DNA of 64,000 nt from Diphasiastrum complanatum (taxonomy: Eukaryota > Streptophyta > Lycopodiopsida > Lycopodiales > Lycopodiaceae): NCBI GenBank assembly GCA_029204225.1, contig CM055103.1:18860925-18924924 (forward strand). The letters run 5' to 3'. The translations under genes were made by a program, and so were the position numbers. Positions 11,389 to 22,800 of the stretch are shown one piece after another. The notes under the pieces were generated by a model. That model saw nothing but the letters and a program-made list of their open reading frames with translations. It was not told the DNA's origin and did not search any database. Position 1 is the first letter of the stretch, and each line of letters starts with the position of its first letter.

Positions 11389-12145
11389 TGCAATCCAATT
11401 TTTATGGTATTTCTATTTTGATTTTTTTTTTAAATGTCTTACAACGTGTCATTATTATTGAAATAAAAATAAATAAAAGTAGAAAGTTTTCTCTAATAAG
11501 AAAGCCTTTTGTGCACATATCATTGACGATTTGAAGAAGCTTTAAATTTTAAAAATATTTTCAATTTCCAACTTTTTAACCTCTTGTCCTAGATATGTTT
11601 TGTTTAGATATGATGATGTGATTTTTAAAAAAAATGCAAAAAAACCTAGGTTTAGCAAAATTTAAGGAATATGCCAAAAAGTTCCCATGTAGGCAAATTT
11701 TCCTTATGTTGCACACAACATTTCAATTTATGCTCTTTTATTGGCCCATCTTGAGGGTAATGTTTTTTTGATCTGGAGGAAGTTAATAAATTTGTTTACA
11801 ATTATCATATTATTGTGCTTATTCTTAACCCTAAGGTAGTACCTTACATTTGGGCCCATTTATTACTTTTTAAGGGCCCCAATTGGCATTTAAATTTCTA
11901 TACTTTTTTGGCACCTTAAATATTATATTGATCTTAATGTTCTAGTGAATCGCTATGCACGAGTTATTTCTTGTAGCAAACAACAAAGGCTCAATGTAGT
12001 TCATTGTTCCACTCTAACACACCCTTGTCATTCCAACCAAATAAAAAATCATCCCATTCTATGTCAACACCTCGTGTAAACAATACATCATATCATAGCA
12101 TTCATGTTCATAAGTTCCATCTAACTCATTATCCTTGTCAATCAT
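11389..12145. other. AT-rich non-coding stretch
   Basis: Nothing recognisable is present. The sequence is AT-rich with homopolymer runs and has no open frame of note. The missing 3' half of the Copia and the missing N-terminal part of the minus-strand integrase are not found here. Confidence 0.5.
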
Positions 12146-12267
12146 GTGAATCAACCCATATATGCTTCTTGGTTTCCAAGGGAAGGCTCGAACTTGAGAC
12201 CAAAGAAACTTTGGATGTCAAGCTAACCAATTGAGCCAACTCCCTTGGGTGAATCAACCCATATATG
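12146..12267 (-). mobile_element. tRNA-like mini-SINE, copy 1, with 19-bp target duplication
   Basis: The 84-bp body is 12165-12248 on minus. It has a box-A-like GGCTCAATTGG, a box-B-like AAGTTCGAGCC and complementary ends (CCAAGGGA with TCCCTTGG) that mimic a tRNA acceptor stem. It ends in the hairpin CTTGG-AAA-CCAAG and GAAG, with no poly(A). The direct repeat gtgaatcaacccatatatg is perfect at 12146-12164 and 12249-12267, proving insertion by a target-primed mechanism. It shares sequence with copies at 33311 and 39087. Confidence 0.85.
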
Positions 12268-13716
12268 AAGAGAAACATGAGTCAAATGCAAGTAGCATTG
12301 ATGAGTTCAACACTTCAATCTATGCACCTGTAAATTTCATAGTGCTCCCGATCCTTTCCTGCTGCATTGGTTTCTTTGCGAATAGCAATTATTTGTGCAA
12401 GCTAAATGAGGGGGTCTTGACTACAAGAACATTGGGCATGCAACGCTGATAAGACTATTGGCACTCTTTCAGGCCCATCCAGACACTCATCTCCATTCCT
12501 GCCACGAGTTGGCCAAAATTTTAAGCAATCAGCAAGTCGACCAAATGAACAAGATGCCACTAACTATTCCTTTTAACAGGTTGCCTACACTAACTACCCA
12601 GGCACAATATCACACTTAGTAACCAATAGGAAATCGATAAAAATCGAATTCAAGAGCACTAATATGTTCGCCTCAGCTACATAACTATAATTTGCCACGC
12701 AGTTTATCAATTTGGCATCATCATGCCTTTCTGAGACTTTTCTGAGAACTGGCAATATTGTTTTTGCTTTATGACCCCCCACTAGCGAATTCAAGAGCTT
12801 TTTGCCATATTAGAAACTCCATACATCGTCATATTTTTTACTGCTTTCTCGCCTGCAAGCATCTTGTTGAACTTGTGAACAGAACACTCATAAGCACGAA
12901 ATTTTTCACAAATATTGCTTCATAGACAATCAAGGCCATCAATGACTGGAACGTACTGTCTGAAAGAGTAAATATTACAAATACATTACCTACTGTGTGC
13001 CACATGCATAGACAACTTTTTAACTTTCTAGTAGCTCTTAACATGGTTTGGGCATGCCATTATCAATTAACTACAATATCAAAAACCATGTCATTCAGTG
13101 ACTCACTCATTTCACAAATCACTGGATACAGAATATGGAATTTGAAAATCTAAATGTTTGTCTAAAACTCTTTCAATTAAAAACTTAATTTTGAAATTGA
13201 GTTTGGGTCTGAAATTTCCCAAAAACTTCTTGAAGTCATACATTCCAATACCCAGCAGGCCTTAAATTATTTGTCCCTTCGAACTTTCATACCTTGTGAA
13301 GATTCTTTTGAAGGATCATATGAAGGAAAATTCAAAACTATGAGAAGCTAGGTATTCTTGTAATTTTGAATGTTTTACGCTTCAGTAGACAAACCATTCC
13401 CAAACAAGGAGCTTCCAAAATGGTTAGATGCATAGCTCACAATGCTCATTAGAGAAGATCCAAACAAAGCAAAGAAGCGTATTTTTACTGCATGAAGGGG
13501 TACTACCAAATATTCCCAATCTATAAGTGAAAAAGTGTGGTTCACCGAAATAGCAACCAATTGATTGCTGGGATTTTTGTACATACATATACAAGGAGTG
13601 ATAGCAACAACAGTCTATCAGTCCACTGGAAATTTTATGACCACATTCAATACCGATTCTAGGAACATTGAAAGGGTGTAATTCAAATCTACAATCATAT
13701 CGAAGGTTTAGCACTT
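12268..13716. other. 3' flank of the flippase gene
   Basis: This stretch lies downstream of the flippase stop codon and probably includes the 3' untranslated region next to 13716. I see no further exon, RNA gene or mobile element in it. Confidence 0.5.
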
Positions 13717-13873
13717 TTAACCTAACATCTCAGCTTCCCTTGCAACATGGATGTCCGAAGGCCACATGCATCGTACTACAGCTTGAATCCCAAAATGAGG
13801 CGAAAGCGCTACTACCACAATCAAAAGCTTGTCGAGCCAATAAGTCGATGAGCCAACGACATGGTAAAAGACC
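13717..13873 (-). CDS. ALA1-like: Flippase exon 7: C-terminus
   Basis: Residues 1286-1337 and stop TAA at 13719-13717. The acceptor TTTGTGCAG|GGTCTT is in phase with exon 6. The blocks [16 protein letters not shown] and [15 protein letters not shown] match the end of plant ALA1-type flippases. The canonical LLPRF reads LSPHF here. The exon is too short to show as a long ORF. Confidence 0.9.
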
Positions 13874-16800
13874 CTGCACAAAGAAAAACCATTCTACTTG
13901 ATCTCAATATACATTATGGGGTACATTCTAAACAAATTTTTCTAGAAAATGGTTGAGTACAAGTACAAAAACACCTCTCAAGAATCAAGGGCTCAAAACC
14001 AAGTCAGACTAAACAATGAGCCATGTAGTTATCCTCTCCTATCAAGTTTTCAGTGCATCAAATGCTTGAAATGAGAACTAGATTGTGAGGAACAGTTATG
14101 GACTTGGCTCATTACATTCGCCGCGTCCATTTACATTTACTTTACTTTATGCATAAGCAGGCCTTTGGCCCTTTTTATTCATTAGTGACACTTAGACTAT
14201 ATGGTTGGCCTTTGGCCTTATTATTCATTATTGGGCCATTTGGACATATTACTGGAAAGTGGGGGCCTTTTTGGAGGGCGCACTATTATCCCTTCCAGTT
14301 GGGCCCTAGCCATCGGAAGCTTCCTTGTAGGGCTTCCTCTAGGCTATAGGTAGGGAAACTGTGTCATTTGTTATTCAGCTGATGATATTGATCTCTCTCT
14401 TTAGCCTCCTTAATCTTTGTTTTTCCTACTTTCTAGGGCTAAGTCTTGCTTATGTGATGCTTTCATAGCTTAAGTCTTGCTTATGTGCTGCTTTCATAGC
14501 TTAGCTCTAGATCAATTGTGGCTTCATCCGTAACTTGGTATCAGAGCACTTTCCTATGCACCACTTTATCAGAGAATTTTTTTTTTCCTCCATAGTTTTC
14601 CTGTCAGCCCTGCTCCATCGTTGTCCCTGCTTTGTTCTTCTCCTGGGAAGGATTGGGATCAGCATTTATGTTTAGCAGAGTATAGCTATAATAGCTCTGT
14701 TAGTACCAGCACAGGTGTCTCACCATTTTTATTATCTCATGGCTGTGCACCTCTTTTACCTGGCATTCCATACACCTGTCACACTTGCATCCTTTCTATC
14801 AGGTGCCCGAAAGCTTCTTACCCGGGCCAATTCTCATTTACAGCATGTTCAGCAGCATTATCAGACCTCAGTTGATCGTCACCGCCACCATGTTGAGTTT
14901 CAGCTTGGAGATATGGTTTATCTACGCCTACGGTTTGCACGTCATCATTTTGTCCAGGGCCATGCTTCTACTGAGAAGCTTGCACCACGTTATTATGGGC
15001 CTTCGCATTTTGGAGGTTCTTAGTCCAGTTATATATCGCTTACAACTTCCTGCTTCCACATGAGCCTGTGATGTATTCCATGTTAGTTTATTACGTGCTG
15101 CTATTGAGGACAACGCCCCTTGTGATGCTGAGTTTGCTACTGCTCCCGAGTTGTTTCCATTTTTACCTGCTGCTATATTACAGGTTCGTCCATACCATAG
15201 TCGACGCCGCCGGCAGATTCAATTTTTGGTCCAATGGGATGGTTGTCCTATTGAGGAGGCCACAAGGGAGCCTGTTGATGGCTTTTATCATACACCATCA
15301 CTTGCAGATCAGGCTCGTGCTCTTGCTGCACTTGTTGATTCCTCTACATCAGATGTTATTCTAGTTGTTGATGCACCAGGGCTTGCTGTTGTTTGATCCA
15401 GTTTTTTTTCGGCAGTTAGGTCTTTTTTTTTGTGTCGGGGAGAGTTATAGACTCGGCTCATTACATTCGCCGCATCCATTTACATTTACTTTACTTTATG
15501 CATAAGCAGGCCTTGGGCCCTTTTTATTCATTAGTGACACTTAGACTATATGGTTGGCCTTTGGCCTTATTATTCATTATTGGGCCATTTGGACATATTA
15601 CTGGAGAGTGGGGGCCTTCTTGGAGGGGGCACTATTATCCCTCCCAGTTGGGCCCTAGCCACCGGAAGCTTCCTTTTAGGGCTTCCTCTAGGCTATAAGT
15701 AGGGAAACTGTGTCATTTGTTATTCAGCTGATGATATTGATCTCTCTCTTTAGCCTCCTTAATCTTTTTCTTTCCTGCTTTCTAGGGCTAAGTCTTGCTT
15801 ATGTTGCTTATGTGATGCTTTCATAGCTTAAGTCTTGCTTATGTGCTGCTTTCATAGCTTAGCTCTAGATCAATTGTGGCTTCATCCGTAACTAGAACAT
15901 ATATCTCACACATGACAGTTGATTCACCTAAAAAGTATAGTTGATTCACCTAAAAAGTATAGAGGATTTGACCTGTAATGGTACAAAAAGTCACTAGCCG
16001 GTATGGAGTCCAACACGAGAATGCAAATGTACGTTGAAAGGATAGAACCCCATATTGCAAAATGGGTTATCCAGGTCCAGCTTTGAACATCCATTGCCAA
16101 ATGCATGTTTACCAGGATTACAACCGCAATCATCCACAAACTGCCAAGGCTCCATATGTCGATCGTGCTTTCCGAGTAAGTGAAATAAGGAATATAAAAC
16201 AGTACTAAACTCTGCCAGAACGTGTCCAGCATAGTTAACCAGAAAAGAAGTTGACTGTAGCCCTCACCTCGCTGCCCAGAACCATAAATGGCAGGATGAT
16301 TAAGCAATGTTCTTTCATTCAGATCTTGATCCAGAATCGCTACAACAATAGTTGGAAGTGCTGTGTAGATAAATGAGTACAACACAAGGTTCCAGTCAAC
16401 AATTCCTGAATCCGGCGAAAAAGCAGCATACAAGATGTACCTGCAGATAAATTGCACAGTGACATTATATCTCTATTACTTATAATCATTTTGCAACAAC
16501 ATGAATGATAACAGCCAGGCAGCATAGTTTTGGCAGAATCTAAGCACTGTTTTTTATATAGCAAAAAGAGAGTCGTAGAACTTACCAGAATAGCATCATA
16601 ACAAGGACAGCATTGCGATAAAAATTATACAGGACCATGTAAGTGAGGCGCTGATAGTTCCAATGACCATGAACTAGCAACAGTCGGTTTAGAAACCTGA
16701 ACTGTCCAATTGAAAAATCAGATGCCATAACTGCCTGTTGACCTTCTTTCCCGCTTATTCCAACCCCAATGTGTGCCATCTGAATCATGGCAACGTCATT

Positions 16801-19800
16801 CGCTCCTGTCAGCATGAAATTTCAAAGAAATGAGTAATACAGAATCCCAGAACCAAATAGAAAAATAGAATAATCACTATTTACAAAAGTACAGTCACTT
16901 GAGGTATCTGTAAGGAGCACTTGTATTTCTGTGAAAAGCAACTGTTCAAATCCAACAGGCAGATGTCGCGATCATGACGATGTATAATGATCGCAAACAA
17001 GTAGCTACAAATCATCAAAAAACAACTATGCGTACACAAGGTACATAAGAGCGAAAAACTACACTTCAAGTGTCTTCTATTTTGTAGGAGCATAATACAT
17101 GTAGCAGTCCCCCTTTGGAAGACATGATAATGATAAGGAAATGCCAAATGACTCCAATAGACATGACTCTTGAGAATTCAAAGACAAATGATGTCCCTGC
17201 TCATGGAGATCTTTGTAAGAGCTAACCACACATGTTTGCTCCCACCCACATCAGTGCCTCCAAATATCATGATTCACTGCATGTAACTCATCAACTTGAA
17301 AGTAGCCTCCATCTAGATGGGAGGTATGACAAATTGGACCTGCATTAAGGTGAAGGCTCACCTAAAGTTGCCGACACAACAATATGCCAGTGTTCTATGA
17401 GTTTTACAGCATTCCCTAGTTCATTACGCTACTTGCCAATGCAGTGATATATATATATTATGATTGGACAATTACGATACTTCACATGGTGTCATTCCTA
17501 TTGCTATCTATTCCATGTTTGTGGATCCAATTCTTGAGGATGGTGATTTACATTCATGGGCCTTATGGGTCACTTGGGCTCCCTATACATCAGTATATTC
17601 ACTTGTTCATATCACTACTGTTGCATTCTTGGTCTAGATGACTAGCTTGGGATGTTGTTATGCCATATTGAGCTGATAATGCTGGACATTTTTGGTCCTT
17701 ATGGATCTCCTGGGGCATGTATACATTTCCTGCTCCATCCTTACATATTGTTTTGCTGCATGCTTGGTATGATTGGCATAGTCAGTTCACATGGCCTACA
17801 ATGTTTACATATATTTGATGCAGCGGAAGCATGGTGGAAATTATTATTTGACAAATTCTTTCCGCTCCTATGGAACCTTATTCATGATGGTTCTATGTAC
17901 AAGGATGCTTCATTACTTCACCTATGTTAGTCAGCATTTATGGTACAGGTCTGGTTTCCTTGAGCTATTTGTTTGGAGTCCTTTGTAGTAGATGCTTTCC
18001 TTTGTGCATGGTTCCTTCATAAGGTTCAATATGTTTGATAGCAAGGTACTATCTCATGGTACGATGAGATTGTTCCAACCAAGTTGGATGTGGATGCGAA
18101 TTATGACCCACATAAACGCATAGTTCAAGAACCACGTGGCACTAGTTTTTTCTTTAGATGATGCAGAAGACCGGAGTCTTTATTCTTCTCAAGATTCTTT
18201 TGCCTATTAATATGCCAATAAATGTGTAGTTGTTTGTTATTCCTATAGTCCTCTTACACATAACCTAGGAACCATGCCTCTCTCTATGGCTTTATTGGTG
18301 AGACATCTGTGGAGCCAGTCCCCATTTGGTTTATATCGCATTCATGGTCCGTTATATGCATTTGAGCTAGCTTTTGCAGAAGATGTCTTACATTTGTATA
18401 CTTTCTGGGTTGCAAGTGTTCCATTTCCTACTGCAGATTTTCAACATATTTGGTTCGTTCATATAGTTGATTCCAATCTTTGCTGCTCATGTTTGGTGTA
18501 CTAGGGATCACTATCTTTGAGATGGTTCACCATTCCTATTGCAAAATTGGTCCTCTAATGTTCACACTGATCCTTTCCTATGGCACTCTTGTTGTATCAA
18601 GATGGGGCCTGCGATCTCCTTATAGTAACAATGTTCTGCCCAGTTGGACTCCTAGTGTTCCTACTAATGGCTTTGAGGGATCTCTATGGACCCATGGTCC
18701 TGAAGAAACACGATGTTAGAGCCCAGTCTCAGCACTAGCATGACCTTGACACAACCTATTACCAGAGGGCCGGAGGCAAAGTATTGGTGATGGTCGGTGA
18801 CCAGAGTGGACCTGTCGCAAGCTGGGATAGGTGTATCACAAGCAGTGACCTGATGTGACCGCCTGACAAGTTGTTAGTGATGAGGTGAATTGTGATCGTT
18901 GAGATCCTAGCCGTCAATGATGAGATGCTAGCTGGCAAGTAGCTAGGGTGACCAAGCGGGTCATGGGTCTTTGGCAGGGCATGGGGGTGGTACCCTATGA
19001 GTCTCTCGGTACTCACAGGTCACAGGTAACATGCATGCCAGATGGACTGATCACCCACTGTTGGATGACATGTGCCAGGTGATAGGAATAGTAGGTAGCA
19101 GGACTCATATAGGGGGGTGCCTACGGTTGGGAGGTTCATTCTACACACCGGCCTTCTTAGTTTTACGAGCTTGGAGAGACAAGTTTCTGACAACTAGTAT
19201 TAAAGGCTTGTTCTAGAGAGAGAACGTGGAGAAAACATCAATTTTTCTTAGTTTTCTTGGGGTGTCTTGAAGGGGAAGTGGGGGGAAAGTTCCCTACAGT
19301 GGGCAGGGAACTTTCTTGTGAAATTGAACCCAAAAACAAGGATTTCCAGATCTGAAATTTGAAAATTGGGTGTTGTGGGAAGCGGAAAAATGGCCATAAC
19401 TTTCTCTACGCTCACTGGATTGCTTTGAGTGCTGAATCACTGCTAGGGAAAATATGAGAAAATATTCAGAAAGCACTGATTTTGCTCAAAGAAAACAGAT
19501 TTTGGACCCTTTTTTTCAAGCTTTTGGAGTTGAAACCTCATAACTTCTTTGTTTCTTGTTCGTTTTGTCTAAAAATTTTCACGAAGGATCCTCAGAGGAG
19601 GGCGCCCTACTACAGCTATACCTCTAGCCCACCTGCAGCCTGGAGATTGGGCGAATAAATATCGATTCCAGGCTGTTTTTTGCTGTTTTTTTGGGGAAAA
19701 AACCGAGAAATCTTTTTTGATTTTTTGACAACTTTTTTTTTATGGCACTAGCATAAGTACTTCAGCTTTTGGAACCAAGGAGTGACGTATCTTCTATAAA

Positions 19801-22800
19801 TTTTGTATTTTTTCCATTTTCCCTCTTTATCAAAATGTTATTTTTGCTGATTTGCTTTTTTGTGTTATTTTAATAAGGAGAGAAAAGAAGACATAGAGTC
19901 TCTTTCGTTTTTTAAATCCCATACTGTATCCATTATGAGAGATGACCATGTCGATATCCCTCTTAACCCTCCAGTTGGCCTCTAATCGCCACCAGCTAGT
20001 CTGATCCCTAGCCTTGACCATAATCCAAATTCGGTGACTGTGAGTTCACCTGCGGGTTTATGCAAGCTTGCATGGACAACATGGAGAAAACCATGGTAGA
20101 GATGCGAGTGATGCTTTTGACTTGTGGCTGGAAGTTATGCGTCATCCTCCCAATATGCTCCACCATATCCATATCCTTTTTTGTCTCCTTTTGTGCATCC
20201 TGTGTATCCTCTACCCTATTCTGAAGATAAGGACATTAAGCCTACCCACTTTGCTGGAAACCCTCCCCAGAGAACTACTTATATTGTAGATCAGTGATGA
20301 CATAAATGGGAAGAATACTTTGACTTGAAGCGGGCCCCAACTGATGAAGGTTGGCGAGTCCACTTAGACCATTTGTTGAATGTCCTCTTATTACCTCATT
20401 GCAAATAAAGAAAATGGACTTGCAATATTTGTGGTTATGTTATGCGAATGTTACTTCCAATTTTGGTAGTAATCAAATAAACACACTTACTAATGAACCA
20501 CAAGCAACTTCATTTACATTTGCATCCCGCATTGCCCATGCATTTTCACTACAACCAAGATGTGACCCAGTAAGTGAGCTAGAAAGAAGTCCATCCATGC
20601 TTAGTTTAAACATTTGTTAATTAGCGACATGCTAGAGGGATTGTCGACTGGACGGAGCCTAAAAAAGGAGGAAGTTAGAAGGATGTTGGAGGAGTATCTC
20701 AAGTTGGGGTACGTCCGTCCTGGTTATTCACCCTTCGCATCTCCCATTTGCAATCTATTGAGAACTCAAGGACATTATTATGCCAAGGAAAAGGGTAAGG
20801 GTTGTTTTGGAATGAATGTCATCAACAAACGGACGGAAGATTTACTTATTTTTCCTATAGTTAATGATGGAATCAAGAGAGATAAAGCTCTGACAAATCC
20901 AAGGCCCAACTAGCTGGGGCAAGCAATAAGTTCAGTCAACAACATCATTTCGTGACTTCATGAAGGAGATGATAATCATAGGAAGCCACCAATTGAAATT
21001 TCTGTAAAGTACAAATGCTCATCTGTGAACCACCTGCTTTTTTAATTAAAAAAAAAAAGCGTTCCGACCTTTATGGTCGGAGCAGGTTTCTAAGGTGAAA
21101 ATTAAGCATACCTACATAATCTTGAACCTCTTTTCAAGTCTGTTGCACGGTGGCCAATTTGATTTTTTGCACCAATCTTGAATCAATGAAATTGTGAGTG
21201 GATCCATCGTCAAAAGCGACATAAATAATCTGGTCCTTCACGAAACCATTCATACAAATGAGGTTGTGGGGTCCAAAAACAAATATTCTAAAGCAACAAC
21301 TATTATGAATTGCATCATTCTTGAAGGATATATCAACACAAGAGATGATAGAGTTAGATAACACCCTAAAGGATTGACCTCTAGATTTCTTATATCTCTT
21401 TGGGCAGTCCTTTAAAAGATGCCCCTTGTCCATACATGAGAAACATAGTCCATCACTTTTGGCCTTCTCGCAATGTCGAAGAACTTTTCTTTTCTCTTTT
21501 TTTGGATGGGGCCCAAAGATTTTGTCTTTGTAGTCGAGCTTAGCAACTTGTTGCTCCTTTTGGGCTAAACAATGGTTGTAGCAAAACTTGCCTAGACTAA
21601 TTCATATCCCTAAGCTCTTGCTCTGCCCATTCATGCTTAGGATTCATATCAACAACTTCCTGCTGAAGCAGATTAATGGTCTGCACCATATCCTGTAAGT
21701 CGGCCATTGTCAAGCCGGAGGATGATGGTGCTTGAGATCCCTCTATTGTTGTAGGCTCCATAACCATGGTTGCAAGAAGTGCAAACAAAAATCCCAAAGA
21801 GTGAAAAAGCTCAATACGGCTTCAACAGCTAGCGAAATCATTTCTCGACTTGGAAAAGTTGAAATTAGAAGGCCTAGGGGCCAAACCACGCTCTTACATT
21901 GGAATAACATCTAAATCCATAGTTTGCATGGAATAACTAAGGTGTCACAAAAGACTCTGACCACAACATGGCTTAGGAATATGTGGCAATTCCAACCAAA
22001 GCCATGTGTCCCATAACATGGCATTGGAGTTAGGGTGCCACCCACAACCGTATTTGGCAAATCACGAAAAGATATCCACATCCTTGTTCGAACTTCAAGC
22101 CATGGTAGGATCATTCTACTGTTCACGGAAGAAGCAAAAGAACCCCCACCCCCCTTTTTTTTTTTTGATTGGGAGAAAGTTGAAGGATTGTAACGATAAA
22201 TTTATGGAGGCCGGTTTGAGATTTTTTCCCCTACAATGGAGCTTTTGTATGGAAAAAGAAGACGTTGAGAGCTCTTTTCTCTCCTTTGTGGACAAACTTA
22301 ACTCTGTGTACTTTGAACAACTACAACTTTTAGCTTTTAGTCAAATTGAAATGAGTTCAATGGAAAAGTTGTACCTTAAAGTAGGAGTGGACTTAAAATT
22401 CTATAGAATGCATATCTTCTAATTCAAATTGTAGATAAAGCTCTTTGTTAATGTTGTTTTTAGAAGGACTAGCATGGTCATGATGAGAGCACATGTGATT
22501 TCACTTTATTTGTAAGAGATTTAGATCTAAAGTACAATGAATGGTTACGTGAACTGTTATTGTAACCAATGAAGTACATATGTTTATGAGATGAGATTTT
22601 ATAACAAAATTGCTTTTCTAATAAACATTTGAAGAAAAAAGAATGTAAAACATATAAAAAGATATTCGTTGATATAATTGGAGGACCTCTTGATAATGTG
22701 TATTGTTGTTATGTCTAAGATCATACCTGGCATAACAAAGGAGACGTGCAACCTTCAAGTCAACGGAATCCAACCACAAAGTCTTGGACCATCAACTTCA

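Larger units (their letters stand above)
14094..15893 (+). mobile_element. Internally deleted Ty3/Gypsy chromovirus in the last flippase intron
   Basis: Two LTRs (14094-14535 and 15443-15893) enclose only 907 bp. A tRNA-Met primer site follows the first LTR and a purine-rich CGGGG tract precedes the second. A 5-bp target duplication is seen with one mismatch (ggaac at 14089-14093, agaac at 15894-15898). Only the end of integrase with a chromodomain remains; gag, protease, RT and RNase H are deleted. It sits antisense inside flippase intron 6 and is removed by splicing. Confidence 0.9.

Noticed and set aside
12594-13044. Minus-strand ORFs as further flippase exons
   Set aside because: They carry no P4-ATPase motif, and the true last exon with stop codon was found at 13717-13873.
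18759-19016. GC-richer segment as a host exon
   Set aside because: It shows no conserved protein motif and lies next to Gypsy remnants, so a retroelement leader or LTR is more likely.
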